A stretch of 44,535 nt of DNA, from positions 1 to 44,535 of the forward strand of contig JAIUOA010000019.1 in NCBI GenBank assembly GCA_020161295.1, given 5' to 3'. Positions 24,852-32,943 of the stretch are shown piece by piece. The DNA is from Bacillota bacterium (GTDB lineage Bacteria > Bacillota > Clostridia > Peptostreptococcales > Acidaminobacteraceae). Each line of letters begins with the position of its first letter. Positions within the stretch are counted from its first letter, which is position 1. The notes under the pieces are model-generated. The model did not search any database, was not told the origin of the DNA, and saw nothing but the letters and a program-made list of their open reading frames with translations. The position numbers and the translations under genes were made by a program.

Positions 24852-25261
24852 AGATGGCACCGTTTTTTTAGTTCATCGTAAAACGCTTCCCTTTTTAGAG
24901 GAGAGATATACGTCGTTCCCGTGATGAACCCCTTTCCTTTTTGTCTGATTTCAATCCGCTTGCTGGACAGTGCCATACTGCTCAACAGACCATTTGCGAG
25001 CTTTATAGAGGCGATGTTTTCATAGCGGATTTTCTCCACGAACGGGCCGCAGCGGCAGTAAAGGATTTCTTCTCTTAGTTCATAATATGTACCGAACAGC
25101 ATCCATGCCACGAATATCGCAGTAGGTATGCCCACTAAATAGGCGATCAAACGTTCCTCCTCGGGAACCGTGATTATCGTAAATAGATTTAATCCGAGTG
25201 CGAATAGCAGTAGTGCTCCGACCCACCAATCCACCTTTGAACGCATATGATAAACTTCCAT
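24848..25261 (-). CDS. Membrane-anchored bacterial PH-domain protein
   Basis: A 137-residue protein with two adjacent membrane helices (VGALLLFALGLNLFTIITV and LIAYLVGIPTAIFVAWMLFG), followed by a small bacterial PH-like domain (YYELREEILYCRCGPF; IRYENIASIKLANGLLS; YISPLKREAFYDELKKRC). Such bPH proteins are common in Firmicutes, and their roles are poorly known. The ATG at 25261 is 5 bases behind GGAGG; a TTG at 25273 is less likely. It shares a transcript with the frameshifted flavodoxin/ferredoxin gene. Confidence 0.72.
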   Translation of the reverse strand: MEVYHMRSKVDWWVGALLLFALGLNLFTIITVPEEERLIAYLVGIPTAIFVAWMLFGTYYELREEILYCRCGPFVEKIRYENIASIKLANGLLSSMALSSKRIEIRQKGKGFITGTTYISPLKREAFYDELKKRCHL

Positions 25262-25324
25262 CAGGACCTCCAATATATATAAAATCTTTTATACATTATA
25301 TCAAATGCGATTGAAAAGTTAAAA

Positions 25325-25356
25325 CACTAATGATAAGATAATGCTTAGTGTATAAT
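25325..25356 (+). promoter_or_regulatory. -10 element with palindrome ahead of the LPXTG gene
   Basis: A consensus TATAAT at 25351-25356 is directly preceded by an inverted repeat, CACTAA (25325-25330) and TTAGTG (25345-25350). No clear -35 is seen at the right distance, so an activator or repressor may bind the palindrome. Confidence 0.4.
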
Positions 25357-25409
25357 CATTACAAAATCATATTTATTATAAAAATAAAACGAAATACAAG
25401 GAGGTCGTT

Positions 25410-28400
25410 ATGGGCAAAAAATATCTCAGTCTTTTTTTATCATTTCTGTTATTAGCTGTCGGCGTTTTTCCATCTCAACTATCACTAAATACCTATGCAG
25501 CTGGCTCAGATGTCACTGCATTAATCACTGATAAGGTGGTGGTCGTTAAGCAAAATGGTACGGTAATCCCTGAAAACGGCACACTTGATTTCGATGAAAA
25601 CATTGATGTGCGTTTCGAGTTCAGTGTTCCCGTTTCCGGTGATGGATTGACAGATCCAAATATCGTTCATCAAAATGATACGGCCTCATTTTTAATCGCT
25701 GAAGGATTTACGTTACAAAGTGCGGCATCTTTTGAATTACAGTTCAGTGGAATAAAGGTAGGCACGCTTACGATTGCAAATAGCGCACCTAATAAACTTA
25801 TCGCCAATATTCTTTTTGATGGATCTGAGGATGTCTTCGATGGCGACTTTAGCGATGTGAATTGCTACTTTGAGGCTTCTTTAAAATACACGGATCACAC
25901 GAGCGGGAGTACCGATCAAGATTATAACATCACGATTCTGAATAAAGCCTACACCATACATGTCCCAGCCCTACCGGTGGTCGTAACTGGCGAAAAAGAA
26001 GGGATAAAGAACGGCGAATTTATCGATTGGACAGTGAAAGTTGAAGCGAAACAGGGCACAGACCAAGTGGATTTAAGTGGCTTCTCTTTTTCTGATAACC
26101 TCGCAAATGTGGGGAGCCTCGTGGGGACCTTTAAGATGGGGAACACAGCCGATGGTGTAGGTGCAGTTGACTTAGCGCCACAACCCACTCTCGAAGGTTC
26201 AACCTATTCTACCACCTTTGATGCAGGTACAATCGGTCCTAAGTATTTGTTCTTTAGAACGGCCATCGCCCAAGATTTGGTTTCGAACGGAAACCGAACC
26301 ATTACGAACACGGCACGAATCCTCAAAGACGATGTGGTTCAGCTAACTATTTCGGATAGTGTAACATTTCCGAACCAGTGGATCGAAAAATCAGCTGGAA
26401 CCATCACGGTTAACAAAGATGACCCAGCGAATCATGTGGGACGTATCACCTGGAAGATCATCGTCAACCATATGGAGGCGACCCTTCCAAATGCAATCGT
26501 GACAGATGTTCTGGATTCAAAGCTCCAGTGGGAGTCCGCGCGATGGACCACCTGGAATTCAGTGACCGGTGACTGGGAAGCGCTATATACGAACATTCCA
26601 GCAGAACCTATTAATGGCGCGTATGCCCTTTCTAACGACACCATCGGTGGTATTCCACACCTGACGAAAAAAGCGATATTAGAAATCACAGCACGAGTGA
26701 AGCCCGAATATAATGTGGGCCATGACGTTCAAACGATTAATAACTCAGCAACCTTATCCTGGGATGCCATGGTGGGCAGCTCAGGCATTGGTAGTGGAAA
26801 TAAACAAGCAAACATCGGGATGTATCCGATCGTAAAATCGGGAGGAACTTATAACCCCGTAACGCATGAGGTACCATGGTCCGTTACAGTAAAAGCTTCT
26901 GATGTAAATGCAGACTTAAGAGTCTTAGATCTACTGGTTTATGACACGACCTTTAACGTGGCAAACGTCGCCACCATCGAAGGAAATCCTGCAGCAGGAA
27001 GTCTTTTACACATTAGTGCAGCTGATTTACAGAAGCTAACCCCCTCTTATAGTCAAAAATATAAAACGACATCTTTTGCGGGGACTAATTTAAAGCTCAC
27101 GGTTTATCCCCTTAAAAACGCTTCGGGAAATACCATCGCCGAGTTGCTTCTCATCACTGAGAACACAGATGGTGGCATCGATGTATCGGGCGGGGACAGA
27201 GACTTTACCTATAACACAGTGGTGACTAACCCAGCGATTTATGCTGCTAACGGTTCTAATACCGTGAGAAATTATGCTTCCCTTTTTAGCGCGAGCATCG
27301 AGCTCAATGAACGCTCAGCTTCTGTAACAGCAGCATCGACCATGACTTCTAAAAACATGCTCACAGCCACTAATGCTTCTGATGTCCATACAAATCGTAA
27401 TTCAACAGCGGCTACGAACGCCACGGGGTTCAATTATATCGATAAGTCAGTGGTGTTTAGACTCTATGTTAACCGAAACGGCATCTCGAACCTAACGGGA
27501 GATCTGACGACGGATGTTACGAAATCCCTGGGAACGATAACAGTGACGGATACACTACCAGCCGGTTGGGAGTTTATCGATATCGCACCTGGTAAGCCCT
27601 TTTATGTTTATGAAGGGGAACGGACTGTGAATGGAGGAACTGTGACCATCACAGCAAAAGAAACGGAAATCTCTGGCACCTTACCAGGATTCAGCAGTGA
27701 TTTTAGCTTATCTGGTAAAGCGAGCTTTGAGTTCCAAGCTATGGATCAACCCTATGTAATCTATGTTAAAGCGAAGCCTACTACTGGCACACAAGCCCAG
27801 TATTTTAGCAGTAATCTCGTGACCAATGTGACGAATACTCTGAATTTTAAAAGCGTGAACTGGTCAGGACATAGTACCACGACACCTGTCCAAATTACCA
27901 GCCAAATCATGGATAAGACCTATACACTATCAAACCCGGTTAATGGCCTCGTTTCGTGGAAAATCGATTATAAGCCTTATGAACTCAACCCAGCAAATCC
28001 ACTTGGATCAAACCTTCGCATCGAAGACACGCTACCATTAGGGATGGACCTTATTCTAGATGCCAATGGTAACCTGGATGTAGTAGCGAGTCAAATCACC
28101 GTGCATGAACTCGATTTGCAGCTGAATGGGACTTATACGGTAGGCAGTGTGGTGCCACTCACTTTAGGCGATAACCTCGAGTATGATTTTGCGACGCGCG
28201 TATTGACATACAAAATACCGAACAGTGCTCCAGAAAAAGGGTATCGACTCTCTTATTTAACCGAAATCAATGGAAACCCGGGTGCAACGCTCACGAACAC
28301 TGTGAAGCTAATCGGCACTGATTTCTCACAGGTTAATACGAATCGTCCCTATACAGTAGCGGCGGCAGATGCAGGTGCCACCATGGTTCGAAGTGGCTGG

Positions 28401-29555
28401 GTGGAAATTACTAAGGTTTCAAATGGAACACCATTATCTGGCGCGAAATTCGCTATTACGACACTTGATGGGACGCGTGTACTCAGAAGTGGCACGACAG
28501 CTGGTGACGGTAAGCTCATCCTAAGGGGACTCCCAGCAGGTGATTACCTTTTAAAGGAATCGGAGGCGCCTGCAGGCTATGTACTTTCCACACGTGAGTA
28601 TGCACTAAAAGTGGTAAAGAGCGGTGATGTGAGCACTACCTCCATCGATGGGAAGAGCGGAGCAGATAGTCATAAAATTACCGTCGAAAATCATGCGACA
28701 GGGGCTACTGGTCATTTAAAAATCGAAAAGAAAGTCACCGGTAATCTCGGGAATCTGACGAAGGCCTTTAGCTTTAGTGTAGAGGTGGAAGGTGCCACTG
28801 GTGCATACGCGATTAAGAGAATCGCTGCAAATGGATTAGTCACTTTCGGAGAGCTGACATTTGTAGGCGAAAAGGCGACGATTCAACTAAAACATAACGA
28901 ATCATTAGAACTCCTGAATATCCCAGTAAATGCCGATTATATCATCACGGAGGACGTAACAACTCTCAGTGGACATCTACCGACGCCATCTGGGGATTCC
29001 GTAGAAAAAACAGGAAATATCGCCTCAGGAATCATCGCTGCAGATACGACTAAGACGGTAATCTTTACCAACTATAAGCAGTCAGTACCAGACGCACCAG
29101 AGACGACACAGCCTGTGACACAGCCGAAAACAGAAACAAGTACTGAACCGACCACAGGTGCTCCAGCTCAGCCGACCACGGAACCAACCGTACAGTCCAC
29201 AACTGAGGTTACCATAGTCGATCAACCGAAGGAGGGAAAAGTTCCTGTTCCTGAGGGGGGAATACCAGAAGTTAAAAAACCTCCTAAAAATGGGGAGGTT
29301 ATCATCAAGGAAGATGGCAGCTGGACCTACACACCAGATCCTGGCTTTAAAGGGACTGATCAATTTGAAATCGTCATCATCAGTCCTGACGGCGATGAGG
29401 AAATCTATCTCATAGATCTGGAAATCGAAGATGTGCCATTAGGACCGGGAAGCCCGGAGAAATTGCCTCAAACGGGACAAGCTTCTCTGGCGTGGATGAC
29501 ATGGATAGGGGCATTAATCACGGCTCTGGGTGTTTTCTTAAAAATTAAGCGTTAA
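25410..29555 (+). CDS. Large LPXTG cell-wall-anchored surface protein
   Basis: A 1381-residue adhesin-like protein. Its signal peptide (MGKKYLSLFLSFLLLAVGVF, probably cleaved after TYA) is followed by a series of beta-sandwich repeats over residues ~35-990 that resemble isopeptide-containing or DUF11-like domains (recurring 'VTDTLP', 'NTV.L', 'W.I.' patterns). A SpaA/CnaB domain (~996-1075) has ITKVSNG (isopeptide Lys) and YLLKESEAPAGY (E-box Glu). Next come a second SpaA-like domain (~1100-1215), a Thr/Pro/Glu stalk, and a small Ig-like domain (GSWTYTPDPGFKGTDQFE). The C-terminal LPQTG (1352) sorting signal has a helix and an ending in KIKR. It needs a sortase, which is not in this window. 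It starts behind AAGGAGG. Confidence 0.9.
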   Translation: MGKKYLSLFLSFLLLAVGVFPSQLSLNTYAAGSDVTALITDKVVVVKQNGTVIPENGTLDFDENIDVRFEFSVPVSGDGLTDPNIVHQNDTASFLIAEGFTLQSAASFELQFSGIKVGTLTIANSAPNKLIANILFDGSEDVFDGDFSDVNCYFEASLKYTDHTSGSTDQDYNITILNKAYTIHVPALPVVVTGEKEGIKNGEFIDWTVKVEAKQGTDQVDLSGFSFSDNLANVGSLVGTFKMGNTADGVGAVDLAPQPTLEGSTYSTTFDAGTIGPKYLFFRTAIAQDLVSNGNRTITNTARILKDDVVQLTISDSVTFPNQWIEKSAGTITVNKDDPANHVGRITWKIIVNHMEATLPNAIVTDVLDSKLQWESARWTTWNSVTGDWEALYTNIPAEPINGAYALSNDTIGGIPHLTKKAILEITARVKPEYNVGHDVQTINNSATLSWDAMVGSSGIGSGNKQANIGMYPIVKSGGTYNPVTHEVPWSVTVKASDVNADLRVLDLLVYDTTFNVANVATIEGNPAAGSLLHISAADLQKLTPSYSQKYKTTSFAGTNLKLTVYPLKNASGNTIAELLLITENTDGGIDVSGGDRDFTYNTVVTNPAIYAANGSNTVRNYASLFSASIELNERSASVTAASTMTSKNMLTATNASDVHTNRNSTAATNATGFNYIDKSVVFRLYVNRNGISNLTGDLTTDVTKSLGTITVTDTLPAGWEFIDIAPGKPFYVYEGERTVNGGTVTITAKETEISGTLPGFSSDFSLSGKASFEFQAMDQPYVIYVKAKPTTGTQAQYFSSNLVTNVTNTLNFKSVNWSGHSTTTPVQITSQIMDKTYTLSNPVNGLVSWKIDYKPYELNPANPLGSNLRIEDTLPLGMDLILDANGNLDVVASQITVHELDLQLNGTYTVGSVVPLTLGDNLEYDFATRVLTYKIPNSAPEKGYRLSYLTEINGNPGATLTNTVKLIGTDFSQVNTNRPYTVAAADAGATMVRSGWVEITKVSNGTPLSGAKFAITTLDGTRVLRSGTTAGDGKLILRGLPAGDYLLKESEAPAGYVLSTREYALKVVKSGDVSTTSIDGKSGADSHKITVENHATGATGHLKIEKKVTGNLGNLTKAFSFSVEVEGATGAYAIKRIAANGLVTFGELTFVGEKATIQLKHNESLELLNIPVNADYIITEDVTTLSGHLPTPSGDSVEKTGNIASGIIAADTTKTVIFTNYKQSVPDAPETTQPVTQPKTETSTEPTTGAPAQPTTEPTVQSTTEVTIVDQPKEGKVPVPEGGIPEVKKPPKNGEVIIKEDGSWTYTPDPGFKGTDQFEIVIISPDGDEEIYLIDLEIEDVPLGPGSPEKLPQTGQASLAWMTWIGALITALGVFLKIKR

Positions 29556-29564
29556 ACCTTACAA

Positions 29565-29602
29565 AAGCGCAATCCAGTAAAAGTTGGATTGCGCTTGTTT
29601 TT
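29565..29602 (+). terminator. Intrinsic terminator after the LPXTG gene
   Basis: GCGCAATCCA (29567-29576) pairs perfectly with TGGATTGCGC (29585-29594), extended by AA/TT, followed by TTGTTTTT. Confidence 0.88.
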
Positions 29603-29667
29603 AACCAAGGGATGTTTAAAATAGTAGTATGCGTGTATTAATTAATTACGAAGGAGGTGATGCCTGA

Positions 29668-30627
29668 TTGGGACAAAAGGGAAAAATTGACGACCGCTAT
29701 TTTAAATCCGTGTTTGAGCATTCACCCACCAGTATTCAGATTTATGGGGTTGATGGCTATCTAAAAAGCTATAATGACGCCTTTGAAGCCCTGTTTAATA
29801 CGGATGCATCACCATTCGTCGGTGTCTATAATATCTTCGAGGACCCACAGCTCATCGATTCTGGTATCATAAACCTCGTGAAACGCGTGGTGGAAGGAGA
29901 GACCATCGAAAACCTCGTCTCGCGCTATGATGCGTCGCGCATGAATGGCAGGGAAAGGTGGCTACGTACCTTCATGTTCCCGGTTAAGGATCAAAGTCAG
30001 AAGGTCATCGATTTCGTCATCATGCATGAGGATGTCACTGACCTTAAAAATCATGAGCTCTATCTCGAAAAAATCATCTCGGAACGCACCATGGAGCTGG
30101 AGCGCGTTAATCGCGAGCTGGAGCAGCTGTCAAAAATCGATGTGCTCACGACGCTGTTTAACCGACGCGCATTTAATGTCGCTTTCGAAACCGAGTATCA
30201 ACAGACCCTGCAAACGGGCAACCCGTTATCGCTTATTCTCATCGACGTGGATTACTTTAAGTCCTATAACGATTGCTACGGCCATCAAGGCGGCGATGCC
30301 TGCCTTCAAAAGGTCGCTTCAGTAATCAAAGAAAACGTTAAAAGAAGCGCCGATTTAGCCGCACGCTATGGCGGTGACGAGTTTGCGGTGATTTTGCCGA
30401 ACACCGAAACAGCTGAGGCTTTTAATATCGCTGAGCACATACGAAAAGCCGTCGAAGGTGCTAAAATCCCTAACGACTCCTCGCCACTTGGTCATGTCAC
30501 CATCAGTTTAGGTATTAAAACCTTTTCAAAAGACGTCGACAGCAGTCGAGAAGTCTTCTTTAACGAAACAGATCTTGCGCTCTACCGCGCTAAAAATACT
30601 GGTAAAAATAAATCAGTGCTATTTTGA
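29668..30627 (+). CDS. PAS-GGDEF diguanylate cyclase, cytoplasmic
   Basis: A 319-residue soluble c-di-GMP synthase. The PAS domain (~8-130) opens FKSVFEHSPTSIQIYGVDGY. A coiled linker (~130-152) follows, then GGDEF with DVLTTLFNRRAF and an intact signature, RYGGDEFAVILPNT. RSAD five residues before it is a possible I-site. The start is TTG at 29668, 8 bases behind AAGGAGGTGA; an ATG at 29660 is in another frame. It is the third GGDEF gene of the window. Transcription ends at the hairpin at 30642-30676. Confidence 0.9.
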   Translation: MGQKGKIDDRYFKSVFEHSPTSIQIYGVDGYLKSYNDAFEALFNTDASPFVGVYNIFEDPQLIDSGIINLVKRVVEGETIENLVSRYDASRMNGRERWLRTFMFPVKDQSQKVIDFVIMHEDVTDLKNHELYLEKIISERTMELERVNRELEQLSKIDVLTTLFNRRAFNVAFETEYQQTLQTGNPLSLILIDVDYFKSYNDCYGHQGGDACLQKVASVIKENVKRSADLAARYGGDEFAVILPNTETAEAFNIAEHIRKAVEGAKIPNDSSPLGHVTISLGIKTFSKDVDSSREVFFNETDLALYRAKNTGKNKSVLF

Positions 30628-30641
30628 ACCCTACAAAAACA

Positions 30642-30682
30642 GAACGCTACTTGTGATAATCTCACAGGTAGCGTTCATTTAT
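30642..30682. terminator. Terminator hairpin after the PAS-GGDEF gene
   Basis: GAACGCTAC (30642-30650) pairs with GTAGCGTTC (30668-30676), with an inner GTGA/TCAC pair, followed by ATTTATTTT. The same hairpin recurs at 31746-31780 as part of repeat X. Confidence 0.75.
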
Positions 30683-30730
30683 TTTACTCAAAATTATCCC
30701 CATTAAAGAACCGATGAGTGCCATAAACAT
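30662..30730 (-). pseudogene. Remnant: C-terminal 22 codons of a second DUF2238 gene
   Basis: On the minus strand this stretch encodes MFMALIGSLMG...KINERYL and a TGA stop, nearly the same as the end of the intact gene at 31766-32368 (MLMALIGSLMG...KINERYL). Upstream of codon 22 the similarity ends and rpn upstream sequence begins. It cannot be a functional gene by itself. Confidence 0.8.
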
Positions 30731-30826
30731 GGGGAGGCGAAGGCGGATAAAAACATATGTGGTAAGATATGGTAATTAATGTGAGACTACGATATACTAT
30801 ACTTACAAATATTAGGAGGTTCTCTT

Positions 30827-31702
30827 ATGAGTAAGGACGTATTCATCGCACCACATATCGATGTCGTATTTAAATCTATTTTTGGTAACGAAAAAGAAAA
30901 AGGACCATTAATGTCGCTTTTAAGCAGTATCATGGAGCTCCCACTTGAATCATTTGAAGAGCTTGAGCTACTAAACACGGAGTTGATACCAGAGAATGTT
31001 GAGCAAAAATCGAGTCGGCTTGACCTTAGAATCAGGCTTAAAGATAAGACGGAAATCGATGTCGAGATTCAAGTGATCAATCAGGTTGCGTATAAAGAGA
31101 GAATTCTCTATTACTGGGCGAAACTTTATAGTGGCAACTTAAAGAAAAGCGAGACCTATGATAAACTCAAAAAATGCGTCGTTATTAATATCGTATATTT
31201 CGAATTATTCAAAATGACCCGAATGCACACCAAGTTTCAATTATTTGAGACGAAAGAAAATGAGTTGTTAACGGATCACTTGGAAATCCATTTCCTTGAA
31301 CTTTCAAAGCTTAACGCATATAATAGAACTATAGAAAACGAAGTTTTGATCGATTGGGCTGAGTTCCTTAGCCTAAAAAAGGAGGGCGATCTAATGGCGT
31401 TAAAAGATAGAACAGATTTGCCTGAGCATTTATTAAAGGCAATCGAAAAATATGAATCGATAAAAGATGATCCAGATTTGTATTATGAAGCTTTAAACCT
31501 ACAAATGGGCATCATGGATCAAATTCAAAGATTAGATGATGCTACGAATTTAGGTCTGAAAATGGGAATGGAGCAAGGCATCAAAGAAGGAAGAGAAGAC
31601 GCTCAAAAGCAAATTGCGAAGAACCTTAAGAATCTAGGAATCGACTATAAAACGATTCAAGAGGCTACCGGGCTAGACCTCGAAACCATCGAAAAACTTT
31701 AA
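30827..31702 (+). CDS. Rpn-family PD-(D/E)XK nuclease / putative transposase
   Basis: A 291-residue protein of the Rpn (YhgA-like) family, DNA endonucleases tied to RecA-independent recombination and to phage defence. The N-terminus FIAPHIDVVFKSIFGNEKEK is the family hallmark. Nuclease residues are D66 (SSRLDLRIRL) and E80-x-Q82 (DVEIQV), all present. The C-terminal third is helical, ending in a KTIQEATGLDLETIEKL-type repeat. The ATG at 30827 follows TTAGGAGG. Inside the gene AAGGAGG and an in-frame ATG at 31394 could start a short C-terminal product. The gene is flanked by direct repeat X, and a 3' fragment of a second copy lies at 32485-32859. Confidence 0.9.
   Translation: MSKDVFIAPHIDVVFKSIFGNEKEKGPLMSLLSSIMELPLESFEELELLNTELIPENVEQKSSRLDLRIRLKDKTEIDVEIQVINQVAYKERILYYWAKLYSGNLKKSETYDKLKKCVVINIVYFELFKMTRMHTKFQLFETKENELLTDHLEIHFLELSKLNAYNRTIENEVLIDWAEFLSLKKEGDLMALKDRTDLPEHLLKAIEKYESIKDDPDLYYEALNLQMGIMDQIQRLDDATNLGLKMGMEQGIKEGREDAQKQIAKNLKNLGIDYKTIQEATGLDLETIEKL
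31394..31702 (+). CDS. Probable intragenic short Rpn product (RpnS-like antitoxin)
   Basis: AAGGAGG at 31379-31385 and ATG at 31394 (8-base spacing) lie in frame inside rpn at codon 190. The product, about 102 residues from MALKDRTDLPEHLL, lacks the nuclease domain. Small proteins made from inside rpn genes are known in E. coli to inhibit the full-length toxic nuclease. The same ribosome binding site and ATG are preserved in the truncated copy at 32587, which supports selection on this start. Confidence 0.55.
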   Translation: MALKDRTDLPEHLLKAIEKYESIKDDPDLYYEALNLQMGIMDQIQRLDDATNLGLKMGMEQGIKEGREDAQKQIAKNLKNLGIDYKTIQEATGLDLETIEKL

Positions 31703-31730
31703 TTCCACCCATAGCAACCTGTTTATATTA

Positions 31731-31834
31731 ACCCGACAAAAAACGGAACGCTACTAGTGATAACCTCACAGGTAGCGTTCATTTATTTTACTAATAAAAA
31801 TCCCCATTAAAGAACCGATGAGGGCCATGAGCAT
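31731..31834. repeat. Direct repeat X, copy 2 (terminator plus 3' end of the intact DUF2238 gene)
   Basis: Matches 30628-30730 in the same orientation. It includes the hairpin GAACGCTAC (31746-31754) / GTAGCGTTC (31772-31780), which serves as a terminator between rpn and the convergent DUF2238 gene and overlaps that gene's last codons. Confidence 0.85.
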
Positions 31835-32368
31835 ATCGTTCTGAGTGTCCCAGTTATCGCCCTGGAGACCGAGGACATAGGCCTGAGGATAACCTGACAC
31901 CACGGTGGCGAGGTATTCGGTCAGCTCGTAAACAGCGCTGATGCCCATGGATACACAGATGATCAGGAAGTAAAAGAACCAGTCCTTTTTAAGCTTAGAG
32001 CGATAAAGGAGTAGCTCATAGGCCATGATGGCAGGGGTTAGCCCCTGAAATAGATGTCCCACGCGGTCGAAATAGTTTCGGCCGAGGTTGAACGTGGCCG
32101 AGAGCATATCAAACAGGGGATTCGTGCTATAGGTATATTTCGCTCCAGTGAGCATCACCAGAATATGGATAAATGCGATGAAGTACGCCATGCGGCTGAA
32201 CTCATAATACCGATGCGTCACCATCAGTCCGAACCACAGCAGCACAGCCGGTAACGAAAACAGCATCCACGCTGGTGTGTTCGTATGACCGATAAACGAG
32301 TAGAGAAAATATAAAAAGGATATGACGACCAAGCTCATGTGATACGTATGACGCCTTAAAGGATTCAT
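31766..32368 (-). CDS. DUF2238 (YjdF-like) membrane protein
   Basis: A 200-residue protein with about six membrane helices. Family signatures include NYFDRVGHLFQGLTPAIMAYE, VYELTEYLAT and the C-terminal QGDNWDTQNDMLMALIGSLMG, as in YjdF-type DUF2238 proteins. Its function is not known. The ATG at 32368 lacks a clear ribosome binding site. Its stop lies inside the terminator hairpin of repeat X, and a duplicated 3' end of the same gene type is found at 30662-30730, on the far side of rpn. Confidence 0.82.
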   Translation of the reverse strand: MNPLRRHTYHMSLVVISFLYFLYSFIGHTNTPAWMLFSLPAVLLWFGLMVTHRYYEFSRMAYFIAFIHILVMLTGAKYTYSTNPLFDMLSATFNLGRNYFDRVGHLFQGLTPAIMAYELLLYRSKLKKDWFFYFLIICVSMGISAVYELTEYLATVVSGYPQAYVLGLQGDNWDTQNDMLMALIGSLMGIFISKINERYL

Positions 32369-32412
32369 AAGCCACCCCGATTAATAGTCAGTTTTCTATT
32401 TCTATAGTTACC

Positions 32413-32484
32413 CTAAAATAGTTGTTCCAATCCCTCTACCAGCACATCCACAGAAGCATAACGATCAGCAGGTGAGAAGGCCAT
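32413..32484 (-). pseudogene. Remnant: 3' end of a second Ser/Thr kinase gene
   Basis: On the minus strand it encodes MAFSPADRYASVDVLVEGLE and QLF before a TAG stop, matching the end of the intact kinase (MAFSPADRYASVDVLVEECE...). DNA from 32421 to 32484 matches 32955-33018 with about five differences and no gap. At its inner end it joins the rpn fragment at the shared tetramer CCAT. Confidence 0.85.
32421..32484. repeat. Direct repeat Y, copy 1 (kinase gene 3' end)
   Basis: 64 bases repeated at 32955-33018 in the same orientation with about five mismatches. Together with copy 2 it brackets the rpn fragment, the same arrangement as repeat X around intact rpn. Confidence 0.85.
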
Positions 32485-32859
32485 TTCCTTGAACTTTCAA
32501 AGCTTAACGCATATAATAGAGCTATAGAGAACGAAGTTTTGATTGATTGGGCTGAGTTCCTTAGCCTAAGGAAGGAGGGCGATCTAATGGCATTAAAAGA
32601 TAGAACAGATTTGCCTGAGCATTTATTAAAAGCGATCGAAAAATATGAATCGATTAAAGATGATCCAGATTTGTATTATGAAGCCTTAAACCTTCAAATG
32701 GGCATCATGGATCAAATTCAAAGGCTTGATGATGCTACGAACAAGGGGATTAATGAAGGAATTAAACAAGTCGCTAAAAAAATGAAAAATAATGGCATGG
32801 ACAGTAAAACCATCCAAGAAAACACCGGCCTCGACCTCGAAACCATCGAAAAACTTTAA
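32485..32859 (+). pseudogene. 3' fragment of a second rpn gene, may still encode a short Rpn protein
   Basis: From TTCCTTGAAC on, this matches intact rpn from 31292, with a 36-base in-frame deletion near the end. The nuclease domain is absent. The frame is open from the junction to TAA at 32859. GAAGGAGGGC with ATG at 32587-32589 is kept, so a 90-residue protein (MALKDRTDLPEHLL...; KTIQENTGLDLETIEKL) could be made. It may be a dead fragment or a free-standing inhibitor of the neighbouring nuclease. No promoter is obvious directly upstream. Confidence 0.75.
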
Positions 32860-32904
32860 AGCACCACCATCAATAATTCATTAAGCCATGTATTAAACAT
32901 ACAA

Positions 32905-32930
32905 AAAGGAACGCATAAGCGTTCCTTTAA
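32905..32930. terminator. Bidirectional terminator between rpn fragment and kinase gene
   Basis: AAAGGAACGC (32905-32914) pairs perfectly with GCGTTCCTTT (32919-32928) around ATAA, with A and T runs on the two sides. It sits between convergent reading frames. Confidence 0.85.
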
Positions 32931-32943
32931 TTTGCCCTTAAAA

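Larger units (their letters stand above)
30628..30730. repeat. Direct repeat X, copy 1 (terminator plus 3' end of a DUF2238 gene)
   Basis: About 103 bases matching 31731-31834 in the same orientation at roughly nine of ten positions by eye. It contains a GAACGCTAC/GTAGCGTTC hairpin and the last 22 codons of a DUF2238-type gene. The two copies flank the intact rpn gene. The similarity stops abruptly after 30730. Confidence 0.85.
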
